The notes under the pieces were generated by a model. The model did no database searches. It was not told the DNA's origin and was given only the letters and a program-made list of their open reading frames with translations. Below, piece after piece: positions 21,310 through 33,469 of a stretch of DNA of 64,000 nucleotides (positions are counted from its first letter, which is position 1; every line of letters begins with the position of its first letter). The DNA comes from Eucommia ulmoides. Its lineage: Eukaryota > Streptophyta > Magnoliopsida > Garryales > Eucommiaceae. The stretch is from contig CM028335.1 in the NCBI GenBank assembly GCA_016647705.1, positions 23,600,905 through 23,664,904 on the forward strand, given 5' to 3'. The translations under genes were made by a program, and so were the position numbers.

Positions 21310-22223
21310 AAGTGGTATCAGAGCAGGTTTGCGACCACCCTAGGCTTGGGTTATGGTACCCATTACTCATAATAAGTAATACTTGAAAATAAATAAATAA
21401 ATAAAATAAAAAAATTGTATAATTCATTAATTAAAAAAAAAATTATTTTTTTTGCTTTGTCTCCGTTGATGGAATAATTGTGGTGTGATCTATTAAGAAA
21501 GAATATGGGGGTTGTATATTGATGTGTTAAGCCTACAGGAATACAAAAATATACTAGGGTGCTTATACATATGTGCAAGGATTGGGGTTTGGTCTATATT
21601 TACATGCATTGACATCTCCGTTATGTTTTTGGTGGTTTGACACTTTGTACCCATATGTTGTTACCATTATTTCACTTTGGTCACATGCATTGACGTCTCC
21701 GTTATGTTTTTTGGGTGGTTGGACAATTTGCATCCATGTGTTGTTACCATTATTTCACTTTGGTCCCTACAGTTTCAATTTGAACATATTAACACCTTAT
21801 GTGGTGTTTGATTAATGTAACTTACCAATAGTAAGTTAAGTAAGACTGGATGAGTGTCGTGTTAGTCGTGGGACATAGGATAAGTTATTGAAATAATTGG
21901 TTTAAAAAGCGTTTACTGTCTTCTATGTAAATTATCAAATTATATTGTGGTATTAAAAAAAACTGTTGACAAAAATGGACAGTTTCATTTACGTTTGCAT
22001 TTTTAATCTGGTTTTTTATTTTTTTATTTTGATGTGTGATACGCAGATTGTTTATGTTGGTTTTAACTCTTTTTAACTATTTGGTTGTATGTTGTTAATG
22101 TACTGATTATTGGTTATTTGATGATTTTGGGAAAACAAAAGGGTAAAATGATGAGGGTAATTTTGTTAGTAAAAATTATTATTAGAAGTCTGTGTATATT
22201 TTTTTTTAAAAAAAAATAGGAGA
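21310..22223 (+). other. Remnant of the chromovirus interior with an 81 bp tandem duplication
   Basis: Begins with the primer-binding site, but no gag or pol is recognisable. A direct duplication 'acatgcattgacatctccg...' starts at 21602 and again at 21683 (period 81 bp; second copy about to 21767) with scattered mismatches. The rest is low-complexity AT-rich DNA. The element looks deleted between here and the next LTR fragments. Confidence 0.55.
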
Positions 22224-24060
22224 TGATGCGTCCAATTTTTCGGAAGGAAAATAAAATGAAATATTAAATATTGTAAAGAGAGAAAGGGTCTTTAAAAGCG
22301 TCGGTTTTATCAAGAAAGTACTTAGGCTATTTTAAAACAAGGAGCCGCCATCTAACATTAGGTTTAAATGGTATGTTAGGTCACTGGATTTTTAGAAAAT
22401 AATTTAAAAGGCTTAAATAAAAATTGACTCCAAAACATGATCAAACCAAAGATTCATTTACAAGGCTCGAGGGTTGGTTACATTCGGGAAAGGTGTTAGG
22501 CACCCCAAGATGTCGGTCCGAAAATGGTATCTTATATCAAATTAAGTCCAATTAGTTTAGTTTGAACATTTATTTTATTTTGAAATATTTTCCTTCTTAT
22601 AAAATCTTTTTAGCATTTTTCAGATTAAGACGAGGCAATTTTTTGGTATTTTTGGGAACGTTCCCTGGGTATAACCTCTTATCAAATATTAAAGCATCTG
22701 ACATGGATGGTCCCGAGGGTGGTTTTATGTATGTTTGTGAGAGATTTCTTTGATTTAAATGGATAACTAAAATAAGTGAAAAAGTATGAAATATGAATGC
22801 AAAAACTATCATAATAAGAATTTTATTTTATTTATGCAAAAGTGACCTAAAAAAACTATTTATATGATTTTTATGCAATAATCATTTTAATTTAAATATG
22901 TCAATGCAAAATGGTATTAATACGGGAATAAATCAGGGAAACTACATAAATTAATGTGATTATGCGTGGCAATAATTTAATTATCGAATATATATGAAAA
23001 GTGAAAGTGGTGTACGTGTCGTAACTAAGTGGCATGGATTGCGAAGTCAAAAAGAACTTATATGTGATGAAATATAAAAAAAAAGTGTAAGTGATTAAAG
23101 TGTCTTAAACATGTCGTCTAAATGATGCAAGAAATAAATATAGATTATGAAATTTAAAAGATCTTATATGTAATAAAGTATAAAAAGTTGTAAGTGGTGA
23201 AAGTGTCCAAAACATTATATCTATTTTAAGTTTGCCTAATTAATTCAAGGAAATCCCAATTTGAAATTTCTTCAAATTCTATAGAGATGAGAATCGAGAG
23301 AGGATCGCGGAAACAAGTTGGTCGAAATTAATCTTTTCAAAACTTAGACAGAATCCCATGAAAAGGTTTACCGAGATAAGAGATTTTTTAAAACCAATCG
23401 TTTCTAAATTCCATTCTAGTGGGAGAATTGAAACGAGGTCACGGAAAACTGTTTTATGATTTATCGAATCGTCGGATTCATCCTAAGATTTGTGAGAATT
23501 AATTCGTACAAACCAAGATTTTATTATTATTTTTTTGGACTTTTTATTTTTTTATATTTTAGGATTTTTTATAACAAAAAAAAAAAGTAAATAAAAAATG
23601 AAAACATCCTTCACCTAACACCCGAGGATTAAGTTTAAGCACGAGAAACTCGTCCCAACGTTTTCATTCGATCATTGGACGATTTTTCTTTTAGGAATTG
23701 CAATAAAGATAAAGAAGAATACAATTAAAAGAAAACAACAAGATAAAGGGTGTCCTCATCTGACACTTGGGGGTTCTGATTAAGAACGGGGAACCCCGTC
23801 ATGGCGTTTTCATCGAGTTATCAGATAATTACAAAAGAAAGAAAATTGTAAGAATTTAGATTGTGAGAAACAAAAAGAAATAATGAAGAAGAATTAAAAA
23901 TTAGAAAACATACCTATTTTGGCCAAAATTCTCGATGCTCGAGTTTTTTGTCTCTCGTAGATGACTTTCTGAAAGGGCTCTCACTAAGAATCACTTTTTT
24001 TTTTTTCTCTCAGTTTCTGAATGAATAAACAATGATGAGGAGGGCTAGTAGCGATTTTAC
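22224..24060 (-). repeat. Reverse-strand fragment of an Ogre/Tat-like LTR
   Basis: The left end TGATGCGTCC corresponds to the reverse complement of the GGGGTGCATCA terminus at 14593. 'gttaggcaccccaagatg' at about 22496 is the reverse complement of the 'ttggggtgcctaacat' box at about 14237. Two degenerate copies of a ~145 bp module with 'gaaccccgtc...gttttcat' lie at about 23610-23700 and 23755-23835. No coding region. The right limit is uncertain. Confidence 0.5.
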
Positions 24061-24240
24061 TTTGCTACACACCGCAAGTGTACATGTCAAGTTTTAATAG
24101 TATAGGGAGAGTAGAGTAGAGTATCCACAAGGATTGGTTTAAATCGTCACTAAGTACCACAATTATCGTAACCCAACTTTATCTAGGTGACCAAATTTAA
24201 GATTTATAAAAATGAAACTAAAGAAAAAATAAAATCAAAG
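24061..24240 (-). repeat. Reverse-strand fragment of an Athila-like LTR end
   Basis: The reverse complement contains 'ccttgtggatactctac', 'ttaaaacttgacatgtacac' and 'acttgcggtgtg'. This is the same 3'-end sequence as the LTRs ending at 28238, 32321 and 46626. Only about 180 bp remain. Confidence 0.65.
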
Positions 24241-25076
24241 GCGAAATAAAATATGGATTTCCTATTCACAATTGTTCTTGGGGCTTCATTTTATCTCGTT
24301 ATTCCCATGTTAGGACTCAGTAGAACTTCAATCCCCCTAATACGTGAATCCAATCAAATTTCAAATAAATACATAAATGTGTATATCACATAATCATCCT
24401 AAATATTCCATGAAAACTAACAATTAAAAATTAACGACCACTTTCACATGAATCACATAATCAAGAGAGAGATTAAATACAAATATTAAAAGAATTAGAA
24501 ATTCTACCTAAAATCCGAAGCCGAAATCCGAATCGAAATATTAATTATCGCTAAAAAAACATCCAAATCCATAATACAGTAATTTTTTCCATATATATAT
24601 ATATATACATAATTGTATGTTGATCATCAGCTTAATGTATATATATACATATATGTGATATATGCTCATAATTTCTTAACAAGTAAGTAGGGAAGTAAGT
24701 AATTATTATTATTATTATTGTTGTTGTTGTTGTTGTTGTTGTTATTGTTGTTGTTGGTGTTGTTGCTTCACAACACACACGCGTGTTGGTATATCTGGTT
24801 TGTGGTATTTTCATAGAATGAAGACACGTGTTATTATTTATATTATTTACATAAATACCCACTTAAAAGAAAAAGAAAATATATTAATTATATTCCAAAA
24901 CTCTTAAAAGTATATTTTAAATAACACAATATTCCCAAACTTTTAAAAGTCAAATTAATATTTAACTCCAAAAATTATCAAATATTATTTATATCATAAA
25001 TTTACAAAATAATCCCAAAAATATTGAACTTATACAAAATAATATTTTTAAAAATATAGATTTTCGGAGTATTACA
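24241..25076 (-). repeat. Reverse-strand Tekay-like LTR, truncated
   Basis: Read on minus from 25076 it starts TGTAATACTCCGAAAATC and follows the LTR at 20320 block by block ('ttttgtaaatttatgatata', 'ggtagaatttctaa', 'ttctactgag'). The far end is replaced by the Athila-like fragment. It includes (AT)n at 24590-24606 and a (TTA)n(TTG)n microsatellite at 24701-24765. Confidence 0.75.
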
Positions 25077-25634
25077 ACTGTTATGGTTTGAACATTTAGA
25101 AATATTTTTTTTTTCCAACAATATATATATCAAAATAAAGAGCAAGAGTTCTATATTAATTTTTTTTTTTTTTGTTTAACATTGAAAACATTCACATTAT
25201 TTATTTCTGTAGACATGTTTTTCTTCAACGATAAATGAACTTTCTATTTTTATTTATATGGTAGCATATTTCATAGATTGGCATATTATGTAAATTAGGA
25301 TAGATGACTATACAAAGAAAGGGGACTGTTTTCTGAAAAATCTTTGAGTACCAAAAACTTATTTTTTATAGTTGAAGGTCTTTTTAATAGTTTACATTAT
25401 TTTGGAGGACTAAATAATAAAAATCTCAAAAAATTCACTACAAACAGTCAAGCATAAGAAAATCATTATAGTATAAATAGATGGGTTACACAAGACATCT
25501 TAGTTCGATTGACAAAGAAAGACGTTCCATTTTCTTATTAATCATGATTTAATTTTTTTGGGGATTATTTCAGGAATTGAATTTTAAATTGAATTTTGAA
25601 TGCATCGGATTGATAATGGGGAGTGCACCCTTAA
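25077..25634. other. Unassigned AT-rich DNA
   Basis: No coding region or repeat family recognised. The last five bases CTTAA (25630-25634) are the left target duplication of the mini LTR element. Confidence 0.6.
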
Positions 25635-26794
25635 TGTAACGACCCGATCTCTTAGAGCCGCCACTCGGTTTCTCCATTTTTATTTTTACGGAAAAGTAGA
25701 GGTAAAAGACAAATCATTCAACCACCACGCTTCCGCTGCACCACTACGATAAAAATAATAAATATCCACTAACTGTAAATTGACATAGATTTTTAAAAAA
25801 TATTATAAATATTTACCAATTCAAATTTCAGCAATTATACACAACTGCCTATTCCGTAACAAAACTATAAAAAAATCCAAACCACTAGCTTCCAACAACA
25901 GTCCTGACAGCCTCAAAAGCCATAACACCCTCTAACTCTACCTAACGTCAGTAGTGGACCTGTCTCTACTTGGAGTACCTAAGACAAAATATTTTGTCGG
26001 TGTACTGTCTTTAGAATATAAAAAATAATTTATGTATCAAGTATATTTATCAAACACTACTTTTCAAAATATAAATATAACTACAAGCTTGAGTAATATC
26101 AAACTTCCAAATGTACCATTAAAACAAAACATCTAAATTTAAATCAACTAGTCAAATTACTTTGATATATAATAAAATACGGTAATACTTTCTAGAACAG
26201 AATATAATCACATACTAAACAACATCAAATCCAGAGATATCGTCAAGATATAGCAACTAAAAATAAATCAATCAATCAAATCATTTTTATATAATAAAAT
26301 ACCTGAAACACATACTTCTCTACTAGCTATAGAATCGTTTCATCTTACGATCAGGAGTTATAACAATACCGTAGCTTGTATAACTGTGCAATCTAAGATT
26401 GCCATTAGTGTCAGGACCATTCAATATCTTCAATGATAGAAGCGAATGTGGGGTATAAACTACCATATCAGGATGATAATCATCATTGCCAACAAAAACA
26501 ACAACAAAAAATAATATAACAACCACCTACTAGACTTGCCCTCCTGTTAGGTCACAACACAATATTCTACAGAGCATGCTCTCCTATTAGAATCAATAGC
26601 ATCTCACAGGATATGTCATTCTATCGAGACCATACTATAACATAGTTGGAAAACAACAAAATTCATTTCTCACAATCAACTTTTTACTTGATCAATGTAA
26701 CATTATAAAATAGTCTATTTTAATAAATATTTTCTTTTCAAAATTTAGTACGAAAATATAATTTGATAATTTACATAGAAGACAATACAGTCAC
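25635..26794 (-). repeat. Left LTR of the mini element, portion left of the nested insertion
   Basis: Aligns with the right LTR ('tttctccatttttatttttacgg', 'gtctattttaataaat'). It keeps about 500 bp (around 26090-26640) that the right LTR has lost. It ends GTCAC (26790-26794), the left TSD of the nested element. The other part continues at 32327. Confidence 0.85.
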
Positions 26795-28238
26795 TGATAG
26801 GTGTAATTTACTTGTCTATTTCCAAACCGAACTTGTTAGTTTTTTAGTACGTTTATTACGTTTTATTACATTTTAATACATTTTTATATAAATCAGGTGT
26901 GGGGGGGTGAACATGCATGAAAACAGATCATAAACGATCAAATCAGATCAAGAACAGTGGAAGAACGGTGGGAAAACAAGCATAAGGGAAAAATTCAGAC
27001 CAACAGCCCACTGCCGCGGCGTCCAGACCATTGTCGCGACGGTCATTATGCAAAGAAGGCCATATGTTGCTGAAAATTCACCTCCGTAGTGGTGAGATCC
27101 ACTGCCGCGGCGGTGAAACAACAGAGAGGTCTTTGATCCCACTGTCGAGGCCGTGACCCAGCTGACATACTCACCGCCGCGGTGGTGAAACCCACCACCG
27201 CAATGGTCACTCTACATACAGTTTACATATTTATTTAGATAATTTGAGCCCCTATATATTCCTCCTTCATCTCTTCCAGCCAAAAGAGAGCCCATTAGAA
27301 AGCTCATTAGAGACTCCTTAGGTTTAGGATATTTTGAGAGTGTTTTGGGGTATGCTCAACTAATTCTGAAGGAGAAGAACACGTTGCGAAGAAGGAGAAG
27401 CGATCGTTGAACAGTTTTAGTGCCAAATCTGCGAACTACGACTAAGTTTTCTTCCTTTCTTCTTTAATTTCTTATATTTGATAGGTTATTGAGCATGTTT
27501 CGCTCATTTCTCATTGTATAAATGGTTATGGCCAAGAGCTAAATGAATTTTTTCTAGGGATTAATATATTTTATGAAATCGTTGTTTGTTTGACTTGTGT
27601 TTCGTTAATTGTTGTTCGTTGCTATTTCGATTGTGATTATCGGTTTGTCATGATTATATGCTTGTTTAGATATAGTGAGAAATTGGAGTTTGACACTCGG
27701 GAGAGGTAACCCCAAATTTGAACTAGGGTAAATACAACACGACGATCTAATAACTCAGGAGGGAGTTAGAAAATGTGCAATCAATGACGTTGGGGCAAGA
27801 CTCACGTGACCTACTGTCGTTAAGATATTGAAGGGGACTTTTTCATTGGCCCAATTTTGCATATTCACTCGTCTTATAATTGGGAGAGGTGGCGAGTAAG
27901 TTTACGATACAAAGATTGTCAGACAGGTCGAATGTCGTTATTGTAAACTAAATGAGACCAAACACGTTTTTGTAAACGAAGTTAATCCCTAGGAAATATT
28001 TTCCCTAAACATCTCAATATAATATTAGTATAATTAGATTAATTAACTTAGTATCAGTATTTATTAATTATAAACTCAATTTTTATCGCCTAGATAAAAT
28101 TAGTTTATGACAATCGCGGTACTTAATAATAATCTCAACCAATCCCTGTGAATACCAAAACCCCTACTCCTTTCCATCTATATTAAAACTTGACTTGTAC
28201 ACTTGCGGTAGAAGTGATGACGTAATATTCAATTACCA
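26795..28238 (+). repeat. 5' LTR of gag-only element copy 1
   Basis: Starts TGATAGGTGTAATTTAC, ends TTCAATTACCA; 1444 bp. GC-rich palindromes of the CACCGCCGCGGCGGTG type lie at 27000-27215, then a TATA box CCCCTATATATTCC (27250-27263). The 3' part contains the 'tttgacactcgggagagg' block. Confidence 0.9.
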
Positions 28239-28244
28239 AGTTTT

Positions 28245-28263
28245 TGACGTCATTGCTGGGGAT
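28245..28263 (+). other. Primer-binding site, tRNA-Asp type
   Basis: TGACGTCATTGCTGGGGAT lies seven bases after the LTR. It differs from the Athila/Tat consensus TGGCGCCGTTGCCGGGGAT by transitions only, mostly C-to-T or G-to-A at CG or CNG sites. Confidence 0.8.
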
Positions 28264-28383
28264 TGTGTTTTAGATTATTGTTGATATTGTGAGTAAATAA
28301 ATTGTTTTAATTTAAGCATTTTTTAATGTATATAATTTTTGTTTGTAGTTCTATTTTCTATTTCTTATACAGGGTACCTGACG

Positions 28384-29364
28384 ATGTTAGATCAACGTGT
28401 ATTGATGCATTTCTTTCAACGGGATTCTGAGCCATTTTATAGTGCTTGGGATTGATACAAGGAATTGTTGTTCCGGTTTCCGAACCATCATCCCCCGAAG
28501 GAGTGTCAACTACTGAACTTCCTCGATGGGTTACTAGCCGCAACAAAAAATTTGGTTGAAAGAGGAAACGGTACCACCTCTTTCGACAAATTAATTGCGG
28601 ACAAAGCCTATCAGTTGTTGGAAGACATGGCCGAGCTCGATTTTCAGTATTGGAATTATTCACCAAGTTATCAAAGCTTAGGGGATAGCTTCACTATCAT
28701 GGTACCATGGATTGACGCACCGGACCAATATGTTGAGTCTTCCCCTGCCCTAGAGGAAATATTCACTGATTTTATTGGGGAGACTCAAACGTTTTGGAGG
28801 GAGACGAATGACTGGATCAATGAGCATAAAGATCGTTTTGACAACATTGAGACGATTTGCACTGAAATCGATGCGGCCATAATGTCTCTTCAAATGCAAA
28901 TCGGTCAGCTAATCTACTTGATTAAGGCCAAGTCAGACGCGGTGGCACTGGGAGATTCACAAGCCACATTCAGTGAAAGCCATCGTAAGGAGCCGGAAAC
29001 GAGCGGGAGGAGCTTGAGAGCATTCACTAATGATTATCCGAATGAGGAGATAACCCAAGCGAGGATCGACGATTGTGATTCTTCACCATTGGAGATCCAC
29101 ATTGTGATGCCACCATCGATCCCATACGATCACATTTATGAGGATTTGATGTGGCTCACTTGTCCTTCATTGTCGAAAGCCATGTTCTTTCATGCCCACC
29201 AAGCATATGAGCTGGTAGAGAGTTTTGTTGAAAGTTTGAGTCGATCAGAGCTGAATCTCGCCAGTCTTGAGGGCGTACTAAACCAAGACCCGTACGTAGT
29301 GTTGTTTGACACTTACTATGGGCGGAAGCCGCCCTTTGAAGAGCCATTCTTCGTGTCAGGCTGA
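28384..29364 (+). pseudogene. Partial gag ORF, copy 1 (one in-frame stop)
   Basis: From the ATG at 28384 the frame runs to a stop at 29362-29364, broken once by TGA at 28453-28455. Copy 2 has CGA (Arg) at that codon, so the stop is a C-to-T change at a CpG. The first ~90 codons match the C-terminal half of the retrotransposon gag domain: 'EPFYSAWD', 'YKELLFRFPNH', 'LLNFLDGL', then 'AYQLLEDMA'. A W/Y-rich segment and a heptad-like segment around 'IMSLQMQIGQLIYLI' follow, as in Athila gag tails. The N-terminal half of the gag domain and any zinc knuckle are missing. The C-terminal ~120 residues match nothing I know but are conserved in copy 2. Confidence 0.8.
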
Positions 29365-30908
29365 GGACAATAAACCACCTGCTTCTTGGGAGGTAACCCA
29401 AGGTCAAAAATAAATTAAATCCGTCACATCTGACTTAATTCAGAGGTGAGATTCTCTCGCCTCCCAGGTACGTGTTCTAAATCCCCGTCTTTATTATAAT
29501 ACTATATGTTGTCATTGGGATCGCTAATGGGTTGTTCAGGACACTGTCCGTTTTAAGTTTGGCGGTGTTGTGTCATATGTTTTATTGTTTTCTATGTATG
29601 CATGTTTGTTTAGGATTAGTTTGTTTATGTTAGTTGTTGTTATGTGTTGAGTTTTGACTTCATCTAGGCCATTACTCGATGATGAGTCTGTCCCCTAGTC
29701 GTTTATTGAGGTCGATCTTAATGCTCATTCATGTGTGTTCTATGTGCTTAACGTATCATTTTAGTAAAATTTATTGTGGATCCTAAATGCACGAGCACAT
29801 AAACACAATGTATAACTGTCTATTTGAATTGAAAACGACTATCTATCAACCAAATTCATGACAATAGGGATTTTAGAACTTGATTTGGGAGAAATTCAAG
29901 GTGAAATCCTAGGTGAGGTAGTTCAGGAGATATGATTTAGGCATTCATTTTTATCGCTTGAGCCTTTGAAACTTACCTTGTTAAATGTTTATCCTTCGTT
30001 ACCTTGTCGAAACCTAATATCCGTTTCAATTCAGAACACATAACTAATACCGTGGCCGATAAAGCTTATTTCCAAACATGTATCGCTGAGCTTTGGCATA
30101 ATTTGAGTAAATCAAGTTAGTAGTTGCAAATACTACTTGAAGTGAGCGATTGGGTTTAGGGTGAACTTTTAATTAGTTCGGTATTCAAGTACTCACTTGT
30201 CGTTTTTCATTCGTTTTAAACCACATTAGTGAAATTCTAATAATCAAATAAGTTTGGGGGTGTGGTAAGTTAAAAATAAATGTTTAAATTTCCGTTTTGT
30301 TTTGACAAGTGAGTACGACGTTCTTAAATGTATTATTTAGGGTTGTTTCCAAATTATCTATGGGGGTTTGAAAGTGATTTTGTGCCAAGTGATGAGCCTC
30401 GGGTATCGTCAAGTTAACAACGTTAACATGTTTTCTATTTCCGATATACCCTTGGCCATAATCCTAAACTGAACCAAGACCTATTGATATTTTTGAACCT
30501 CTGAGCCTACATTAGTGTAGAATAAAACCCAGGTCAGGCTTATGGATTCCCTATACCTTAATGGTTTCAGTCATGAACTTTATTGAGGGATAATCTCATC
30601 TAATTGACAGATGGTTGTATAATTGAGTTTTAATACACATACTTTAACTGGATTTAGAATGACGCTTACTATCATCGAATGTCGAAATTCTAGAATACCA
30701 CATGGTGTGATTTATTCTTGAACTTGATAGGATTGGGGGCTGATGAGGGGAAAATCGTTTGGCCGGTAGATGATATTCAAAACTTGCATATTATTATTTT
30801 TTAGTAATTTTTGTCTTTAGTTTTTTATTTCATAATTAGTTGTTATATTTTCTTGTATTGTGTGGGTGTTTCGCTCGAGGACTAGCAAAGTTCCAAGTTT
30901 GGGGTATT
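29365..30908 (+). other. Conserved non-coding interior, gag to 3' LTR
   Basis: Contains 'cttgggaggtaaccca', a box seen after the coding region of Athila-type elements, about 20 bp after the gag stop. A partly complementary 'cgcctcccagg' follows about 70 bp later. The whole stretch is collinear with 47747-49319 of copy 2 but has no shared ORF. It ends with 'agtttggggtattt', the poorly purine-rich tract before the LTR. Confidence 0.7.
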
Positions 30909-32321
30909 TGATTGGTGAAATTTACCTATCTATTTCCAAATCGAACTTGTTAGTTTTCGAGTATGTTTATTACGTTTTATATATTTTTGTATAATTCAGG
31001 TTTGTGGGGGTAAAAAGGCATAAAAACGGATCATAAACGATCAAATCGAATTAAGAACGGTGGAAGAACGGTGGAAAAACAAGCATAAGGGCAAAATTTA
31101 GACCAACAGCCCACCGTCGCGGCAGTTAATATGCAGAGAAGGCCATATGTTGCAGAAAACCCATTGCCACAGCGGTGAGATCCACCACCGCGATGGTGAA
31201 ACAACAGATAGGTCTCTAATCCCACCGCCGAGGCCGTGACCTAGCCGATATACTCACCGCCGCAGCGGTGAAACCCACCACCACGACGGTCACTCTGCAT
31301 ACAATTTAGATATTTATTTAGATATTTTGAGCCCCTATATATTCTTCTCTCCTATCTTCCGACCAAAAGAGAGCCCATTAGAGAGATCATTAGAGACTCC
31401 TTAGGTTTAGGATATTTTGAGAGTGTTTTGGGGTATGGTCAACCAATTTTGAAGGAGAAGAACACGTTGCGAAGAAGAAGAAGCGATCGTTGAACAGTTT
31501 TAGTGCCAAATCTTCGGACTACGACTAAGTTTTCTTTGTTTCTCCTTTAATTTCTTATTTTCGGTAGGTTGTTGAACATGTTTATCTCGTTTCTCATTGT
31601 ATAAATGGTTATGGCCATGAGCTAAACGAATTTTTTCTAGGGATTAATATATTTTATGAAATCGTTGTTTGTTTGAGTTGTGTTTTGTTAATGGTTGTTC
31701 TTCGCTATTTCGATTATGTTTACTAGTTTGTAATGATTATATACTTGTTTAGATATAGTGAGAAATCGAGGTTTGACACTCGGGAGAGGTAACCCCGAAT
31801 TCGGACTACGGTAAACACAACGCGACAATCTAATAACTGGGGAGGGAGTTAGAGAGTGTACAATCAATGACGTTGGGGCAAGACTCATGTGACCTAGTGT
31901 CGTTAAGACGTTGAAGGGGACTTGTTAGTTGACGCAAAGTCTCATATTCACTCGTCTTAGACTCAGAAAAGGTGGCGAGTGAGTTTACGATACAGAGATT
32001 ATCAGATAGGTTGAGCACCGTTATTGTAAACTAAACAAGACCAAACACATTTTTGTAAATGAAGTTAATCCCTTGACAATACTTTCCCTAAACATCTCAA
32101 CATAATATTAGTATAATTAGATTAATTAACTTAGTATTAGTATTTATTAATTACAAACTCATTTTTTATCGCCTAGATAAAATGATGTTATGACAATCGC
32201 AGTACTCGATAATAGTCTCAATCAATCCGTGTGGATACGAAAACCCCTACTCCTTCCCATCTATACTAAAACTTGACCCGTACATTTGCGGTGGAAGTGG
32301 AGATGTAATATTCCGTCACCA
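30909..32321 (+). repeat. 3' LTR of gag-only element copy 1
   Basis: Starts TGATTGGTGAAATTTACC, ends CGTCACCA; 1413 bp. Palindrome cluster at 31100-31295, TATA box CCCCTATATATTC at about 31334. Followed by the TSD copy. Confidence 0.88.
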
Positions 32322-32326
32322 CTCAC

Positions 32327-32632
32327 TTCGATAATTACCCTGCTTTTCGCACTACTATCGTAACCCTGACAGGGTCGGCCTCGCTTGTGAACCTAACAAC
32401 GAAAGGGTCGAAATTAAGAATTTATCTACATAAATCTAATATGACATACGATGCACGAAATGCGTGACACTAAAATGTTATATATATAAAATTTATCAAT
32501 TAATAATCTAATTACTACAAAAATATTATCTGACAATTAACAATATTATTAATCTAGGAAATACCAAAAGTATCATCCTAATAAAAATATACATACATAC
32601 ATACATATATATATATACATATATATTTATAC

Positions 32633-32667
<35 letters not shown>

Positions 32668-33176
32668 CCTTATGCATACACAATTAATAATATAAAAGAA
32701 ATAACACAAAAAAAAATGAGACTTACTTGATACTTGAAGAAATCAAATGGTAAAGAGAGAGAGATGGTAAATAGTAAAAAAGTGCTAAAATGTGAAAGAA
32801 AATCATACATATGTATTTTGTAGTTTTGACCGCCTCAAATTCAAAAAAAAATTTCATTATACACGTGTATATATATATATATATATATATATTTAATTAT
32901 ATTTTTGTTTTTTAAACTTTATCCATCTCTAAATTTGGATAAATTACACTAACCCCCCCATAAGTATCTTTAAAATATAGTTTAAGTCCAATAGTTAAAA
33001 TTAACATTTTAAAATAGCAGTTGCCTCCCAAATTTCTTAAAACTAAAATTTTTAAATATCATAATGACCCCCTAAAATGTTTTAGTTGAAATTAAAATGG
33101 CACATTAAACCCAAATATTTTCTAAATATTATGAAAATACAAATAAAAATGTGCACATATAAGATCGGGTTTTATA
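32327..33176 (-). repeat. Left LTR of the mini element, portion right of the nested insertion
   Basis: Continues the LTR from 'cttcgataattaccc', matching about 34060-34604 of the right LTR. It keeps a ~350 bp stretch lost from the right LTR, with (TA)n/(CATA)n microsatellites at 32585-32670 and 32866-32892. On minus the LTR start reads TATAAAACCCGATC (TG changed to TA). Confidence 0.8.
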
Positions 33177-33469
33177 ACCCTTCCCCCCTAAAAGGATTTT
33201 CGTCCCAAAATTCAATTACCTTAAATAAATAGAAGGTAATACTACAATAATACATAAAGACATATATTACCCACTAATAAGGTTGTATGAACATTAATAA
33301 ATATAATGCAATGCCAGATTCATATGCACTACTCTCAAGTCAAGTACAATGATTCCAAATTTACTTCTATAATAACCTCACAACTCAACGATCTATCATA
33401 TGGTCCACTACTTACACAATACTCCAACACCAAGTCTACAGAACTGATAACCAAAGCTCTGAAACCAAC
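33177..33469 (-). other. 293 bp interior of the mini element: PBS and PPT only
   Basis: On minus, TGGTTTCAGAGCTTTGGTT (33467 to 33449) follows the 5' LTR and matches the tRNA-Met PBS with one mismatch in its core. At the other end TTTTAGGGGGGAAGGGT (about 33193 to 33177) is a good polypurine tract. Nothing between them encodes a recognisable protein. Confidence 0.8.

Larger units (their letters stand above)
26795..32321 (+). mobile_element. Gag-only Athila-like LTR element (TR-GAG type), copy 1
   Basis: LTRs at 26795-28238 and 30909-32321 flank an interior with a tRNA-Asp-like primer-binding site, one gag-derived ORF and about 1.5 kb of non-coding DNA. No pol is present. Target duplication GTCAC/CTCAC (26790-26794, 32322-32326; one mismatch) and the homologous uninterrupted LTR at about 34040-34075 confirm the insertion site. 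The second copy at 45253-50658 has the same organisation, so the structure is a family trait and not a local deletion. Gag-only non-autonomous elements are a known plant class; assignment to the Athila lineage is by PBS, gag and the 'gggaggcaaccca' box. Confidence 0.88.

Noticed and set aside
24632-24862. Thr/Ile-repeat ORF on minus
   Set aside because: Translation of the (TTA)n(TTG)n microsatellite.
28358-28666. Reverse-strand ORF opposite the copy 1 gag
   Set aside because: Shadow frame; not conserved as a protein in copy 2, where the sense frame is clearly gag.
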